A stretch of 64,000 nt of DNA from Lentisphaerota bacterium (GCA_018676675.1 JABHEG010000065.1:62001-126000), one strand, 5' to 3'; positions 1-9,067 are shown, counted from the first letter of the stretch. Numbers and translations: made by a program. The notes: generated by a model not told the origin, from the sequence alone.

Positions 1-580
1 CACAGATCGTTCGGGTGAAATTCCGGATGACGCGCTTCCCATACTTGGTATGCACGACTTCGGGATGGAACTGGACGCCCCAGATACGCCGTTTGGGGTC
101 GCAGACACCCGCGAAGGGCACGCGATCGCTGCTCGCAATGACGTCAAATCCGGGAGCGGCTTCGACCACTTCATCCGCGTGACTCATCCAGACGCGAGAC
201 TCCTCCGGAAGCCGCGCCAGTAGCGGATTCTCGGGGTCTACCAGGCGTAGCACCGCCTGACCGTATTCCCGAGAGCCGGACGGCTGCACGCGCCCGCCAA
301 AGTGATCCGTAATCCACTGCAGGCCATAGCAGATCCCCAAAATGGGAATGCCCAACTCAAAAATCCCGGGATCACACCCCGGCGCCCCATCTCCATGGAC
401 GCTGGCTGGTCCCCCGCTGAGGATTAGCCCGGACGGCGCTTCGCGGCGGATGTCGGCGACTGACATCGCACTGTCAACGATCTCTGAGTACACCCGGCAC
501 TCCCGAACACGCCGCGCAATGAGCTGCGTGTACTGGCTACCGAAATCAAGGATCAGGATTTTCTCTTGGGTCTGTGCCAT
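1..580 (-). CDS. guaA: GMP synthase (glutamine-hydrolysing), N-terminal glutaminase part, cut by window edge
   Basis: GMP synthase makes GMP from XMP, ATP and glutamine in purine synthesis in the cytoplasm. The visible 193 residues are the class I glutamine amidotransferase domain that releases ammonia. The start of the domain reads ILDFGSQYTQLIARRVRE. The nucleophile is Cys84 in GICYGLQ, and His173 and Glu175 in GVQFHPE complete the catalytic triad. The family has about 510-525 residues, so the ATP-pyrophosphatase and dimerisation domains lie beyond base 1. The ATG at 580-578 is preceded on the minus strand by a GAGG-type ribosome site about 10 bases away. The gene faces away from the giant plus-strand genes. 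Identification is firm; only the missing 3' part is unseen. Confidence 0.97.
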   Translation of the reverse strand, partial: MAQTQEKILILDFGSQYTQLIARRVRECRVYSEIVDSAMSVADIRREAPSGLILSGGPASVHGDGAPGCDPGIFELGIPILGICYGLQWITDHFGGRVQPSGSREYGQAVLRLVDPENPLLARLPEESRVWMSHADEVVEAAPGFDVIASSDRVPFAGVCDPKRRIWGVQFHPEVVHTKYGKRVIRNFTRTIC

Positions 581-1029
581 GAGGTTGCCTCGTGGAAGTC
601 GATCTATCATCGCGGCGAACAGGCGTTCACCAATTCCCTGCCCCACACAGGAGAGTCTAGCCCTTCAGCAACCGGACAGCGGCGAATCGAGTGGTACCGC
701 CACAACGCGCCCGACACTGAAAGAAACAGATACAGTACACCGTTGTTTCCTCGTGTCATGCCATGCTCCCCGGGAAAAAACGTGAACACTCCGGCATGTC
801 AGGGCAGCCCCCCAACGTACTCAGCCGCTGCCCGACAGCCACTCCCCCCCCCGTGCCCTCAGGCCCGCGGAGAAGAGCGCCTGCTGAGCTCACCGGTCTT
901 CCCCTCCTTTCCTCTTTTACATATTCTCTGAGCATAGTACTACACTTTCCGCTGACGAGGCCGCAGTTTGGCGAATCCCGCCCTTGCTTTACAGAGCTGC
1001 GCCACGTAGTGTTGTTATCAGAGATGGTG

Positions 1030-1211
1030 ACCCCGCCGCGCCGGGGTGGAACTACGGTCGTTTCCCACGTCATGGTGGGACCGGCTGGAGCGTGGCAGGG
1101 GTCTTTGCGCAATGACTGGGTGAGTCCTGACGGGATGGAGTTCAAGCGTCTAGGCGCAGGGCAATGTCCGGACTGACACCCTTTGTTCTCTGAAAGGCCA
1201 GGAGGGCTTTT
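1030..1211 (+). other. Cluster of three hairpins, possible structured RNA
   Basis: Hairpin 1 is a 6-bp perfect GC stem (1030-1035 with 1042-1047). Hairpin 2 is a 6-bp stem TCCCAC/GTGGGA (1063-1068 with 1075-1080) extended by three pairs (1055-1057 with 1081-1083) across a one-sided bulge. Hairpin 3 is a 7-bp stem with one G-U pair (1193-1199 with 1205-1211). No known RNA family was recognised. In GC-rich sequence such stems also arise by chance, so this is only a candidate. Confidence 0.25.
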
Positions 1212-1444
1212 GCTCAGACGGACGCCGCGAACTCGTGGCGCAGGGAGCTTCCTTACGTGGTGGCCGACCTAGCGGGACGTCGCCTCGTGATCACCCCGTG
1301 GACCACGCACCTCGGGAGCCGCCCATCTGACGGCGGACCGAACAGCGAGACACCGCTGGTGCGTGCCGGGAATCACTGTGACAGTGAGACCGTCTCTTCC
1401 CAATGACGGCAATAGCCGAGGCAGAGGGAAGGAAGAAAGGCGTG

Positions 1445-1479
1445 ACACCGTTTTTCGGTGTGTCTCTTCTGTTTTTTTT
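1445..1479 (+). terminator. Weak terminator-like hairpin plus T8 tract
   Basis: A 6-bp stem ACACCG/CGGTGT (1445-1450 with 1456-1461) closes a T5 loop, and a run of eight T follows at 1472-1479. The T run starts 10 bases after the stem, which is far for a standard intrinsic terminator. No plus-strand gene precedes it, so if real it would end a non-coding transcript from the intergenic region. Confidence 0.3.
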
Positions 1480-1839
1480 CTGGTTTCGCGCGTGGCGCGC
1501 GCGGCGGCGAAGACGCCGTCGTGAGAACGTGCGATACCGAATGGTCTGCGGGTGACGAGTGCGTGGATGGCCCTTGGTGTACTCTTGAAGGGAACACCTG
1601 GTTCGGTTTCGGCCGCCACCTCCTCACCCGGAGATGGCCAGGACCGCCCCCCTTCGAGGCACACGCTGCTCCCCGCCCGACTCCCGGCACAGCCGGCTGT
1701 CCACTGCCCCAGCCTTTCCACCGTTTCGAACGAAAATCCGTCTTTGATGAACCCCCTTCGGCGGCGTGGCAGCACGACTGCAGGGGCTGTGGTCGCAACG
1801 ACTGACACCATGGATCAGTCACGGACTACAGATTTCGCA

Positions 1840-1845
1840 TATATA
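1840..1845 (+). promoter_or_regulatory. Possible -10 element upstream of the first secreted-protein gene
   Basis: TATATA at 1840-1845 is the only clearly AT-rich hexamer just before the ribosome site at 1861. No good -35 hexamer lies 16-18 bases upstream, so an activator-dependent or alternative-sigma promoter, or no promoter here, are all possible. It would leave a leader of only about 10-15 bases before the ribosome site. Confidence 0.2.
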
Positions 1846-1860
1846 CACGAAAGCACAAGC

Positions 1861-1866
1861 AGGAGG
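1861..1866 (+). promoter_or_regulatory. Strong ribosome-binding site that decides the GTG start at 1874
   Basis: A full AGGAGG lies at 1861-1866. It is 1 base from the ATG at 1868, too close for initiation there, and 7 bases from the in-frame GTG at 1874, which is optimal. Starting at the GTG also gives a clean signal peptide (MKLKLNPGILRLAVL...), so the GTG is preferred. Confidence 0.7.
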
Positions 1867-1873
1867 CATGGCC

Positions 1874-4800
1874 GTGAAACTGAAACTCAACCCCGGCATT
1901 CTGAGGCTGGCTGTTCTGGCTGCAGCAGTTCTGGCAGCTCCCCTTTGGGCCTCCGCAGGCTTCGGCGATGGTGCAGACGGTCCACTGACTGTTGGGGCGG
2001 AAAACACAGTCACTACCGACTCTGTCCGGACCATCGTGACCGGCACACATGCCATCGGTGATTGGGGGCTCCAGGTGGCGGATATCACTGGGTTCAGTCC
2101 GGGGGACGAAATCCTCCTTATCACCATGGTCGACCCGGAGTTGGACCTTCCTTCCAACACGGCAGGGACATACAGCACGCACACCATCGCCGACACTGAC
2201 ACCGCCCTCCTCGTTCTTGGGGCCACACTGCTTCGCCCTGTCGACGGGGCGGGAGGGCAAGTACACCAAGTCATACGGGTCCCGCACTACACCGACGTGA
2301 CCGTCGGTGGTACTCTGACCTGCAGCCCATGGGATGGGCAGACGGGAGGAGTCCTCTTCTTTCGGGCCTCCGGCACCGTCACCGTGGATACCGATGGCGC
2401 GATCGAAGCCAATGCCAAAGGCTACAGGGGCCATGACCGACAGCCAGATGGCCAGAACGGATACCAAGGGGAATCCATCCGCGGAACAGGCGTTCAGTCG
2501 ACGGCAGCCAACGCTACCGGAGGAGGAGGAGGGACAATGACGTACGGGGGAGGAGGAGGCGGAGGGCACGCCGCAGCCGGAGAAGCAGGCACCAGAACGA
2601 ACCCCGGCGCGGGTGGAGCAGAGATTGGGACAGCCGATCTGGAGAGACTGTACATGGGAGGAGCAGGGGGAACCGGTGGGGACAATGATAGTAACACAGC
2701 ATCCAACCCGAATGGTGGCCATGGTGGAGGCGTCACCTTCGTATCCTGCCGCCTGCTGACCAATAGTGGTACCATCTCAGCGGATGGCGGCAACGGCAAC
2801 GCCAATGCAGGACAGGATGGTGGAGCGGGCGGTGGAGCGGGTGGGAGTGTCTACGTGCGAGCGGCCATTTTTGTCAGCGCGGGAACGGTTGCTGCCGGTG
2901 GAGGCGTGGGCTTTGTCCCCACGGACACGTCCGGCGGCGAAGGCGGCGACGGAGCGCAGGGACGCATCCGGATCGACACTCAAGCCGCTGGCCTGGCGGG
3001 AACGGTCACCCCGGCGGCCCACGAGACGACACTGGCCAAGATTCTCCACAGCCCTCTGTCCGACCAGCCCGTCGCGGACGCGTCCTATCCTGTTGAAGCG
3101 ACCGTTCAGGACGCAGACGGAGCCCCAACGGCTGTGGTGCTCTGGTACCGGGTTGACGATGGGGCCTTCACCAGCGTGGCGATGGCCAGTGGGGACAACG
3201 TCTCATACACGGGGGCCATCCCCCCCCAGCCGGTGGCTTCACGCATCGAGTACTACATCCAGGCGACCATGGTCGGTGGAGATGTCTTTGCCCCCGCAGC
3301 CGCCCCAACGCAGTGGCATAGCTTCGCCATCAGCGCACGCCCTCCGACCAATCCCGACAGTCAGCCCAACGACGACGGCAGCATCACTCTCACGTGGAAC
3401 TCCCCCTCCAACGTGACGAACCTGACCGGCTACGCCATCTACCGGAGCGAGGTAGAGGGCACTCCTCCCTCTCCTGCAACCCTCCTCGACGAAGGCATTT
3501 CCGAAGAGACCTATGCCGATGTCACACCGCAGGACTTCCACACCTATTACTACCAGATCGCCGCCCTCTACGATATCAGCGGCGTTCCCAGCCAGGCCGC
3601 TCGAGAGACCTCCGCAACGGCAAACAACATCACGGTCACCACTATCCGAGGTGTGGTTGAACTGGAAGGGCAGAGCAACTTCGCGAACATCACCATCGAC
3701 TTCCAACCCACCTCCGAGTCAGCGGTGGCTCACGCCGTCCAGACCAACGCCTTTGGGGCATTCGAAACACAGGTGGTGACCGGTCGGTACACAGTCGTGT
3801 TCAGCAAGGCCAACTACCGGGACTACGACATCCTGATCGACACCTCGCTGCTGGAGGATACAGACCTCGACACCTCCACGCTGTACTACCTCGGCACGGC
3901 AAATGTCACGGGAAATGTCAGCGGCACATGGGATGGGATAGTCACCATTGCAGGAGACGTGACTGTTCCGGCAGGGGACACCTTGACGGTCGAACCCGGT
4001 ACCGACGTGCGTTTCCTGGGTAACTACAGCCTGTTCGTCCTGGGAACACTGGTGGCCGATGGAGGAGTCGCAGCACGAAGCGCAGCCCCTATTCTGTTCA
4101 CCTCGTTGCCACGCAACCAGATCAAGGCCCCGGGACAATGGCAGGGCATTGATCTGACCGGCGCATCGGCAGAGGATTCAATCCTGCGCAACATCATCGT
4201 CGAGTACGCCGTCGACGGCATCGACTGGACGACGTGCAGCATACCGTTGGAGGACTCCGAGGTACGTTACTGCTCCGACATGGGGCTGGAGATTTCCGAC
4301 AACACCGCCAACCCGGCAATCACCAACGTCGTGACACACCACAACGCGGCCGACGGGATCTACGTCTACGAAGGCAATCCGACGCTCGTGGACATCGTGT
4401 CCCGCGAGAATACGCGCTACGGAATCCACTACTCAACCAACGCCTATGGTACAGCCACCAACTGTGAGTTCCGGAACAACAGCAGCCATGGCATCTACTT
4501 GGTGACAAGTTGCAGCCCAACCATCGACAACTGCCAGATCATCGAGAACGGGAGTTGGGGTGTCCGCAGCGAAGCCGGCTGCAACCCAAGCTTCCTCGAC
4601 TCGACGATCTCGGACAACGCAGGATACGGGATCCGGGGCAACCACACCGGGGCAAACACATGGAGCTACCCTCGCCTGGAACGCTGCACCATCGAACGCA
4701 ATACCTCGAACGGCGTTTCGTACCGGGAGAGGATGCGCCCGGACGCTTACATCCGAGAATGCACAATCCGTGACAACGGGGCCTCCGGCATCCAGCTTGA

Positions 4801-7800
4801 GCAGGAATGTGACCTATGGATAACAGACAACATCATCACTGATAACGCGTTGCACGGCATCTACATCTACAGCAGTTCGGGCAACGACTGCGTGGTCAAG
4901 CGGAATGTCATCGCCTACAACGCCACAGATGGGATCTACCGATACTCCTCAGGCTCCCCCACATTCGCTCACAACACAATCTACGGAAACACCGGGAACG
5001 GAATCTACATGCACAGTACCGGTTCGGGAACGGAGACGTTCCAGCACAACATCATTGTCAACAATGGAGGCTGGGGGATCCGCCTGGACACGAAGATCGA
5101 GACGTTCTCCTACAACAACGTCTACGAGAATGCAGGAGGCCAGATCTCGAACGTGGCCAATCTTCCCCAAGCGGATCACTGGGTCTTTCCGCCGGGATCT
5201 CCCACGGACTCGTACGCAAACCGCTCAGAGATCCCGGGGCTAAGCCTGAGTGACGCCTATGACCTGGCCCTGCTTCCGGACTCGACCATGATCGATACGG
5301 GAGGGACGGCCATCCTCGATCCCGACGGCTCGCCTGCCGACCTGGGCGCCCTCTACCGCGATTACGGGAATCCGCACACGATCTCGGCAACGCACTATGC
5401 GGATCAGACAGTTGACCTCGAGTGGGAGCCGGTCACCGCAACCGAACACGGTGCCCTTACCGGCTACAACGTCTACTATCGGGAAGCGGCGACGCGAGCT
5501 GACTACACCCTCGCCGGGGCAACCGGGGAAACCAGTCTCAGTGTCTCAGGGCTGACCAACAACACGCTCTACGAGTTCGCAGTCACCGGGGACTTCGACG
5601 GCGGCTACGAGTCGCCCATTGTGATCAGTCTGACCGAGAAGCCAGGCGAGCCGGTAGTCTCTTTCTCTCCCATCGCCCTTAATGTGGACGTACCGGAAGA
5701 AGGACGCACCGACGATCTCACGATGACCAACACGGGGACACGCGACTTGGACATAGAGTTCGTCACCGGTCGTCCCGTAGGCTCCGCCCAATACGACGGC
5801 AGCGGCGACTACAGCAGCATTGGGAATCACGCCCACCACTATGGCATGACCTCACTCACACTCGAGTGTTGGGTACGCCGTAAGAACGACGGCCATATTG
5901 AGCTGATCAGTAAGCACTACCAAGTGTACGCGCTCTATATCAACAGCAGCAATTGCCTCGGGATGTACAAGGGATTCCGCTCGAGCCTCCACCAGGCGTA
6001 CTCCACAGACTATGTCGTCCCCGCGAACGAATGGCACCATGTGGCAGCAGTGTGGTCAGGAAAGACGATCACCTTTTACACGGACGGTCAAGTGGTCGGC
6101 GTATTCAACGATGTGCCGGAAGACGCCATCCCAAGCCACGCCCGCAACTTGGAGCTTGGACGACGCGCATACAACGGCGGGTACTACCTGAACGGGAACT
6201 TAGCCGAGTGCCGAATCTGGAACGTTGCCCGGACGCAGGCGGAGATCCAACGCTCCATGCTCTCCCCTCTCCAGGGCTCTGAGACAGGGCTGGTGGGCTA
6301 CTGGCCTCTCGATACTGACCATCAGTTCACGGACCTCTCCCCTTACGCCAAGAATGCGGGGAAGTCCGGACAGACGTACCTTAACACCTCCGTGTTCCCA
6401 CCCACCTATCCGCAGCTCCCGGTGGAGTTCCCCTACGCCAACCTCCAGACAATCGCTCCGGGTGCCCAGGGAACGCTCTCCTTCACCTTCCCCGACACCG
6501 GAGAGACAGGCACGTTCACCTACAACACGCCTGTTTTCACCAATGTAGAAGGCGCGCACGACATCGACTACGAACTCTCGCTGACGTATGGCACCCCAAC
6601 ACCGTCGAGCCCGGTCCACTTCTCGCCGGTGGCCGACACAGGAGTCACCTACGACATCGTCGTTAACAGCGCTCTGCTTGACGGCGCCGGACTGGATGTC
6701 GGAGACGAGATCGGCGTCTTCGACGGGGACCTGTGCGTGGGAGCCGCGATCTACGATGCCTCGGAGAACGTCTCCATCACGACGTACCAAGGCGTGCCGG
6801 CCGAGTCAAAGGCAGGGTTCACGCCGGGTAACACAGTTACGTTCACGATATTTGATGCGTCCGCTTCCCTCGAGGGAACGACCACCGCTGTTTTCAGCAT
6901 TGGCGATGGGACGTTCGGCTATGGACTGTTCTCCGCAGTGGATATCGAAGGAACGATCTACAAGACACTTCAGATCGACATCACTGCCAACGCCTTTAAC
7001 CTTCTGTCGTTCAACCTTCTGCCACGAACCGCAGATGCAGCCACCGTGTTCGGTGGACTGGGGTCGCTCGCGATCGCCCATGATGACGCAGGCCATGCAC
7101 TGATCCCGGAATATGCGCTTGACTCAATCCGGGATATTGACTTCCGCAAGGGGTATCACGTCTTCTGCTCATCCGCCGAGGCCCTGGCCTATGAAGGCAC
7201 GACCATCGATCCGGGCAGTTGGGCGATCACACTCAAGGCCAACCAGTGGAACTCGATCGCGTTCCTGGGAAGCGGCCCGCAGGATGTCACCACGGCGTTC
7301 CCCAGTGAGGTCATCGACCGCATCGACATCATCCAAGATGCCGCAGGCCACAGCTGGATCCCCTCCACCGGCACCGAGAACGACATCGGCAACCTGCTGC
7401 CGGGCGTCGGATACGAAATCGCCATCAACGGGGACACAGATGTGCCGTTCTCCTACCAACCGGGACAACCGGTTGGAGGGAGGCGAGCCGGAAGAGCGTC
7501 ATCCCCAACTCCTGCCTTCACCAGTGTGCCGCCCTCCGGCCTCCCCTACACCGTCCTGATCTCCAGCGTCAGCCTGGCCGGGGCACCCCTGCCGGTTGGC
7601 GCGTCCATCGGTGTCTTTGACGGCGATGTGTGCGTCGGTGCCACGGTGTTCCAGGGAGGCGACCACGCAAAACTCGTTGCCTGGGAGCGGTACCCGAGCC
7701 TCGGCATTGCGGGCTTCGCAGCGGGGAACGAGATGCAGTTCAGAATCTCGGTGGACCTCCATGGACAGGCCGAAGTCATAACGCCTGACATGCGCCCGGT

Positions 7801-9067
7801 CAAAGGCAACGGGACATTCGACCACGGAGCGTATGCCATTGTTGCTCTCGACGTCGCCGCGGAGCACGTTGGTCCCGTCATCGAGATGGTCGAGGTCGTC
7901 GATCCGTCCGAAACCGTCTCCGGCGTCACCAACGACCGTCTCGTCCACCTGCACCTTGCGACGAAAGACGGGGATGAGGCCTCGTTCTCGTGGTTGATCA
8001 CAGAAACCGCGGAAAGACCCTCTGGGAGCGACCCACGCTGGCAACTCCAGAAACCCGCCAACTACACAATCCAGGGAAACGAAGGCGATGTCGGTCTCTT
8101 TATCTGGACCCGGGATGCCTCCGGCCGCGTCAGCCTGCTGCACAACGGCTCTCACCAGCAAATCGTCCTTGACCTCGGCTTGACGTTCACGATCAAACTC
8201 CAGAACGCTCGGGTGTCGACGATGACGTGCGGACAATGGCGATATGCAACTACAGGCTTCGACGCAAATCTGGACGAGGAGCTGCCCGCGCCGACGCGCT
8301 CGGGAGAGGCGGATGTGTTCTTCCTCGATCCAGACGCGATGGGTAATGTGCTGCAGCGCCTGATCGCCGACTTCCGACCACTCGAAACTCTCAGCCGTTG
8401 GCAATTACGTGTCGAAGATCTAGCGGAAGGCGAAACCTGCTCCCTTGAATTCGGGCTCCCCGACCTCCTCGGAGGGAAATGCCTCTTCCTCCAGGAGCGC
8501 GTCGGCGACGCCCTCGTTGGTAATCTTCAGAGGATCATCGACACCACCCAGATCACCATCGGCGCAAACGGCGACTATGAACTCGTCTTCACCGAACCGA
8601 TCCCCACACAGATCGACCTCTCCCCAGGCTGGAATCTGGTCAGTCTCCCTGCCTCCATCGAGGAGCGAATCGGCTCACTGTTCAGGGATTCAGATGGTGC
8701 AGCTCTGAAGAACGGCCTAGTCTGGCTGTGGGATGCGGCCGACTACCGCGGCCTGACCGACGCAGAGCCCATGCAGCCTGAGTCCGGGGGGTGGGTTTTC
8801 AGTTCGGGAGGCGGAACAACCCATCCTCGCCTGGGGGTTCCCTCCGACGGTGTCATCGCCCTCACTGCAGGCTGGAACCTGATCGGCCCCACGGGTGCGG
8901 TCAAAGCCCCCGGCAAGGACGAAGGGGTGAATGCCATCTGGGGATGGAATGCTGATGAAGGCATCTATGAACTACTGAAAGCTGATGAGAATCTCGAGCC
9001 GTACCACGGCTATTGGATACACGCGACCGAAGCCACTCGCATCCGTCTTGACGGCACTCCTCGCTGA
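1874..9067 (+). CDS. Large secreted multidomain protein (2,397 aa): Gly-rich head, Fn3, beta-helix, LamG, FDG modules, paired C-terminal module
   Basis: This is a predicted secreted or surface protein. Residues 1-28 form a signal peptide ending in ASA. Residues about 29-385 hold a head that resembles N-terminal regions of myxobacterial AgmC-like proteins (FGDGADGPLTV) followed by a glycine-rich stretch. Next come an Ig-like region (385-485), a fibronectin type III domain (486-585), a carboxypeptidase-regulatory-like domain (590-680) and a right-handed parallel beta-helix (about 690-1100). A second Fn3 follows (1165-1258), then an Ig-like domain with a LamG nested in it (1260-1572), FDG module 1 (1579-1697), a paired GWN/GYW-type unit (1699-1866) and FDG module 2 (1876-1995). 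Residues 1998-2243 are unrecognised, and a second paired unit ends the protein (2244-2397). No catalytic motif was seen; the beta-helix could bind or cut polysaccharide, but its catalytic residues cannot be named. It is probably co-transcribed with the giant gene 72 bases downstream. Confidence 0.9.
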   Translation: MKLKLNPGILRLAVLAAAVLAAPLWASAGFGDGADGPLTVGAENTVTTDSVRTIVTGTHAIGDWGLQVADITGFSPGDEILLITMVDPELDLPSNTAGTYSTHTIADTDTALLVLGATLLRPVDGAGGQVHQVIRVPHYTDVTVGGTLTCSPWDGQTGGVLFFRASGTVTVDTDGAIEANAKGYRGHDRQPDGQNGYQGESIRGTGVQSTAANATGGGGGTMTYGGGGGGGHAAAGEAGTRTNPGAGGAEIGTADLERLYMGGAGGTGGDNDSNTASNPNGGHGGGVTFVSCRLLTNSGTISADGGNGNANAGQDGGAGGGAGGSVYVRAAIFVSAGTVAAGGGVGFVPTDTSGGEGGDGAQGRIRIDTQAAGLAGTVTPAAHETTLAKILHSPLSDQPVADASYPVEATVQDADGAPTAVVLWYRVDDGAFTSVAMASGDNVSYTGAIPPQPVASRIEYYIQATMVGGDVFAPAAAPTQWHSFAISARPPTNPDSQPNDDGSITLTWNSPSNVTNLTGYAIYRSEVEGTPPSPATLLDEGISEETYADVTPQDFHTYYYQIAALYDISGVPSQAARETSATANNITVTTIRGVVELEGQSNFANITIDFQPTSESAVAHAVQTNAFGAFETQVVTGRYTVVFSKANYRDYDILIDTSLLEDTDLDTSTLYYLGTANVTGNVSGTWDGIVTIAGDVTVPAGDTLTVEPGTDVRFLGNYSLFVLGTLVADGGVAARSAAPILFTSLPRNQIKAPGQWQGIDLTGASAEDSILRNIIVEYAVDGIDWTTCSIPLEDSEVRYCSDMGLEISDNTANPAITNVVTHHNAADGIYVYEGNPTLVDIVSRENTRYGIHYSTNAYGTATNCEFRNNSSHGIYLVTSCSPTIDNCQIIENGSWGVRSEAGCNPSFLDSTISDNAGYGIRGNHTGANTWSYPRLERCTIERNTSNGVSYRERMRPDAYIRECTIRDNGASGIQLEQECDLWITDNIITDNALHGIYIYSSSGNDCVVKRNVIAYNATDGIYRYSSGSPTFAHNTIYGNTGNGIYMHSTGSGTETFQHNIIVNNGGWGIRLDTKIETFSYNNVYENAGGQISNVANLPQADHWVFPPGSPTDSYANRSEIPGLSLSDAYDLALLPDSTMIDTGGTAILDPDGSPADLGALYRDYGNPHTISATHYADQTVDLEWEPVTATEHGALTGYNVYYREAATRADYTLAGATGETSLSVSGLTNNTLYEFAVTGDFDGGYESPIVISLTEKPGEPVVSFSPIALNVDVPEEGRTDDLTMTNTGTRDLDIEFVTGRPVGSAQYDGSGDYSSIGNHAHHYGMTSLTLECWVRRKNDGHIELISKHYQVYALYINSSNCLGMYKGFRSSLHQAYSTDYVVPANEWHHVAAVWSGKTITFYTDGQVVGVFNDVPEDAIPSHARNLELGRRAYNGGYYLNGNLAECRIWNVARTQAEIQRSMLSPLQGSETGLVGYWPLDTDHQFTDLSPYAKNAGKSGQTYLNTSVFPPTYPQLPVEFPYANLQTIAPGAQGTLSFTFPDTGETGTFTYNTPVFTNVEGAHDIDYELSLTYGTPTPSSPVHFSPVADTGVTYDIVVNSALLDGAGLDVGDEIGVFDGDLCVGAAIYDASENVSITTYQGVPAESKAGFTPGNTVTFTIFDASASLEGTTTAVFSIGDGTFGYGLFSAVDIEGTIYKTLQIDITANAFNLLSFNLLPRTADAATVFGGLGSLAIAHDDAGHALIPEYALDSIRDIDFRKGYHVFCSSAEALAYEGTTIDPGSWAITLKANQWNSIAFLGSGPQDVTTAFPSEVIDRIDIIQDAAGHSWIPSTGTENDIGNLLPGVGYEIAINGDTDVPFSYQPGQPVGGRRAGRASSPTPAFTSVPPSGLPYTVLISSVSLAGAPLPVGASIGVFDGDVCVGATVFQGGDHAKLVAWERYPSLGIAGFAAGNEMQFRISVDLHGQAEVITPDMRPVKGNGTFDHGAYAIVALDVAAEHVGPVIEMVEVVDPSETVSGVTNDRLVHLHLATKDGDEASFSWLITETAERPSGSDPRWQLQKPANYTIQGNEGDVGLFIWTRDASGRVSLLHNGSHQQIVLDLGLTFTIKLQNARVSTMTCGQWRYATTGFDANLDEELPAPTRSGEADVFFLDPDAMGNVLQRLIADFRPLETLSRWQLRVEDLAEGETCSLEFGLPDLLGGKCLFLQERVGDALVGNLQRIIDTTQITIGANGDYELVFTEPIPTQIDLSPGWNLVSLPASIEERIGSLFRDSDGAALKNGLVWLWDAADYRGLTDAEPMQPESGGWVFSSGGGTTHPRLGVPSDGVIALTAGWNLIGPTGAVKAPGKDEGVNAIWGWNADEGIYELLKADENLEPYHGYWIHATEATRIRLDGTPR
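1958..3026 (+). repeat. Glycine-rich head module of the first secreted protein
   Basis: The stretch encodes runs such as YGGGGGGGHAAAGEAGT, NPNGGHGGG and GGAGGGAGGSVYV. It matches in style the six glycine-rich modules of the giant protein (37336-47190), which use the same alternation of 'GGGGAG', 'NGGG(V/I)I' and 'ISA(D/N)GG'. It is not a collagen repeat (no regular G-x-y) and not RTX (no GGxGxDxUx nonapeptides). Confidence 0.7.
4120..5180 (+). other. Right-handed parallel beta-helix region
   Basis: Roughly 22-25-residue rungs recur, with signatures such as ADGIYVYEGNPTLVD, SSHGIYLVTSCSPTIDNC, SGNDCVVKRNVIAYNATDG and GNGIYMHSTGSG. Each rung has the 'N(S/A)xGI(Y/R)' turn and a stack of Asn and small residues typical of NosD/pectate-lyase-like beta-helices (PbH1 repeats). 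This is known as a carbohydrate-binding or lyase scaffold; activity cannot be inferred here. Confidence 0.85.
6608..6965 (+). repeat. FDG module, copy 1 (uninterrupted)
   Basis: The core is VGDEIGVFDGDLCVGAAI, followed by 'GFTPGN' and 'IGDGTFGYG'. Four other copies occur: 7500-7860 in this gene, and 11960-12305, 12940-13870 and 14500-15475 in the giant gene. The module's order is (F)SPVxxTGxxYxIVV, GDEIGVFDG-x-LCVG, ITAW, GFTPGN, GDGxFGxGAFSVV. Similar sentences occur in Bacteroidetes surface proteins, but I do not know a named family. Confidence 0.75.
6968..7470 (+). repeat. Internal GWN/GYW-type paired module
   Basis: Two half-units each begin with a Trp/Phe-Asn hydrophobic strand (ANAFNLLSFNLLP and ANQWNSIAFLG) and end in a G-Y motif (RKGYHVF and PGVGYEIAI). 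They align in pattern with the C-terminal pairs at 8605-9064 and 49805-50263, but this copy is internal and more diverged. Confidence 0.65.
7500..7860 (+). repeat. FDG module, copy 2 (uninterrupted)
   Basis: The module reads PSGLPYTVLISSVSLAG, then VGASIGVFDGDVCVGATV, 'LVAWERYP', 'GFAAGNEMQF' and 'GNGTFDHGAYAIV'. It has the same order of motifs as copy 1 and no inserted domain. It lies between the internal paired module and an unrecognised segment. Confidence 0.75.
8605..9064 (+). repeat. C-terminal GWN/GYW paired module of the first secreted protein
   Basis: Half 1 runs from LSPGWNLVSLPASIEE through 'WLWDAADYR' to 'ESGGWVFSS'. Half 2 runs from LTAGWNLIGPTGAV through 'IWGWNADEGIYE' to 'PYHGYWIHA'. 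The protein ends 13 residues after the second GYWI motif. The same architecture closes the giant protein, which suggests a shared sorting or anchoring job. Confidence 0.75.

Larger units (their letters stand above)
581..1873. other. 1.29-kb divergent intergenic region without a convincing gene
   Basis: Short open frames occur on both strands, but none shows a recognisable family, a good ribosome site with a plausible protein, or codon bias distinct from its overlapping frames, so none is called. The region contains a C9 run at 844-852, three hairpins at 1030-1047, 1055-1083 and 1193-1211, and a terminator-like element at 1445-1479. It separates guaA (minus) from the giant-protein genes (plus) and must hold both promoters. 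A non-coding RNA or a long leader is possible; a decayed gene is also possible. Confidence 0.6.

Noticed and set aside
581..1873. Overlapping short open frames on both strands in the gap next to guaA
   Set aside because: No recognised motif, no clear ribosome site with a plausible protein, and mutually overlapping frames. Treated as non-coding.
4120..5180. Beta-helix as an active pectate lyase or polysaccharide lyase
   Set aside because: The fold is clear but catalytic residues cannot be named from the sequence, so only a scaffold is claimed.
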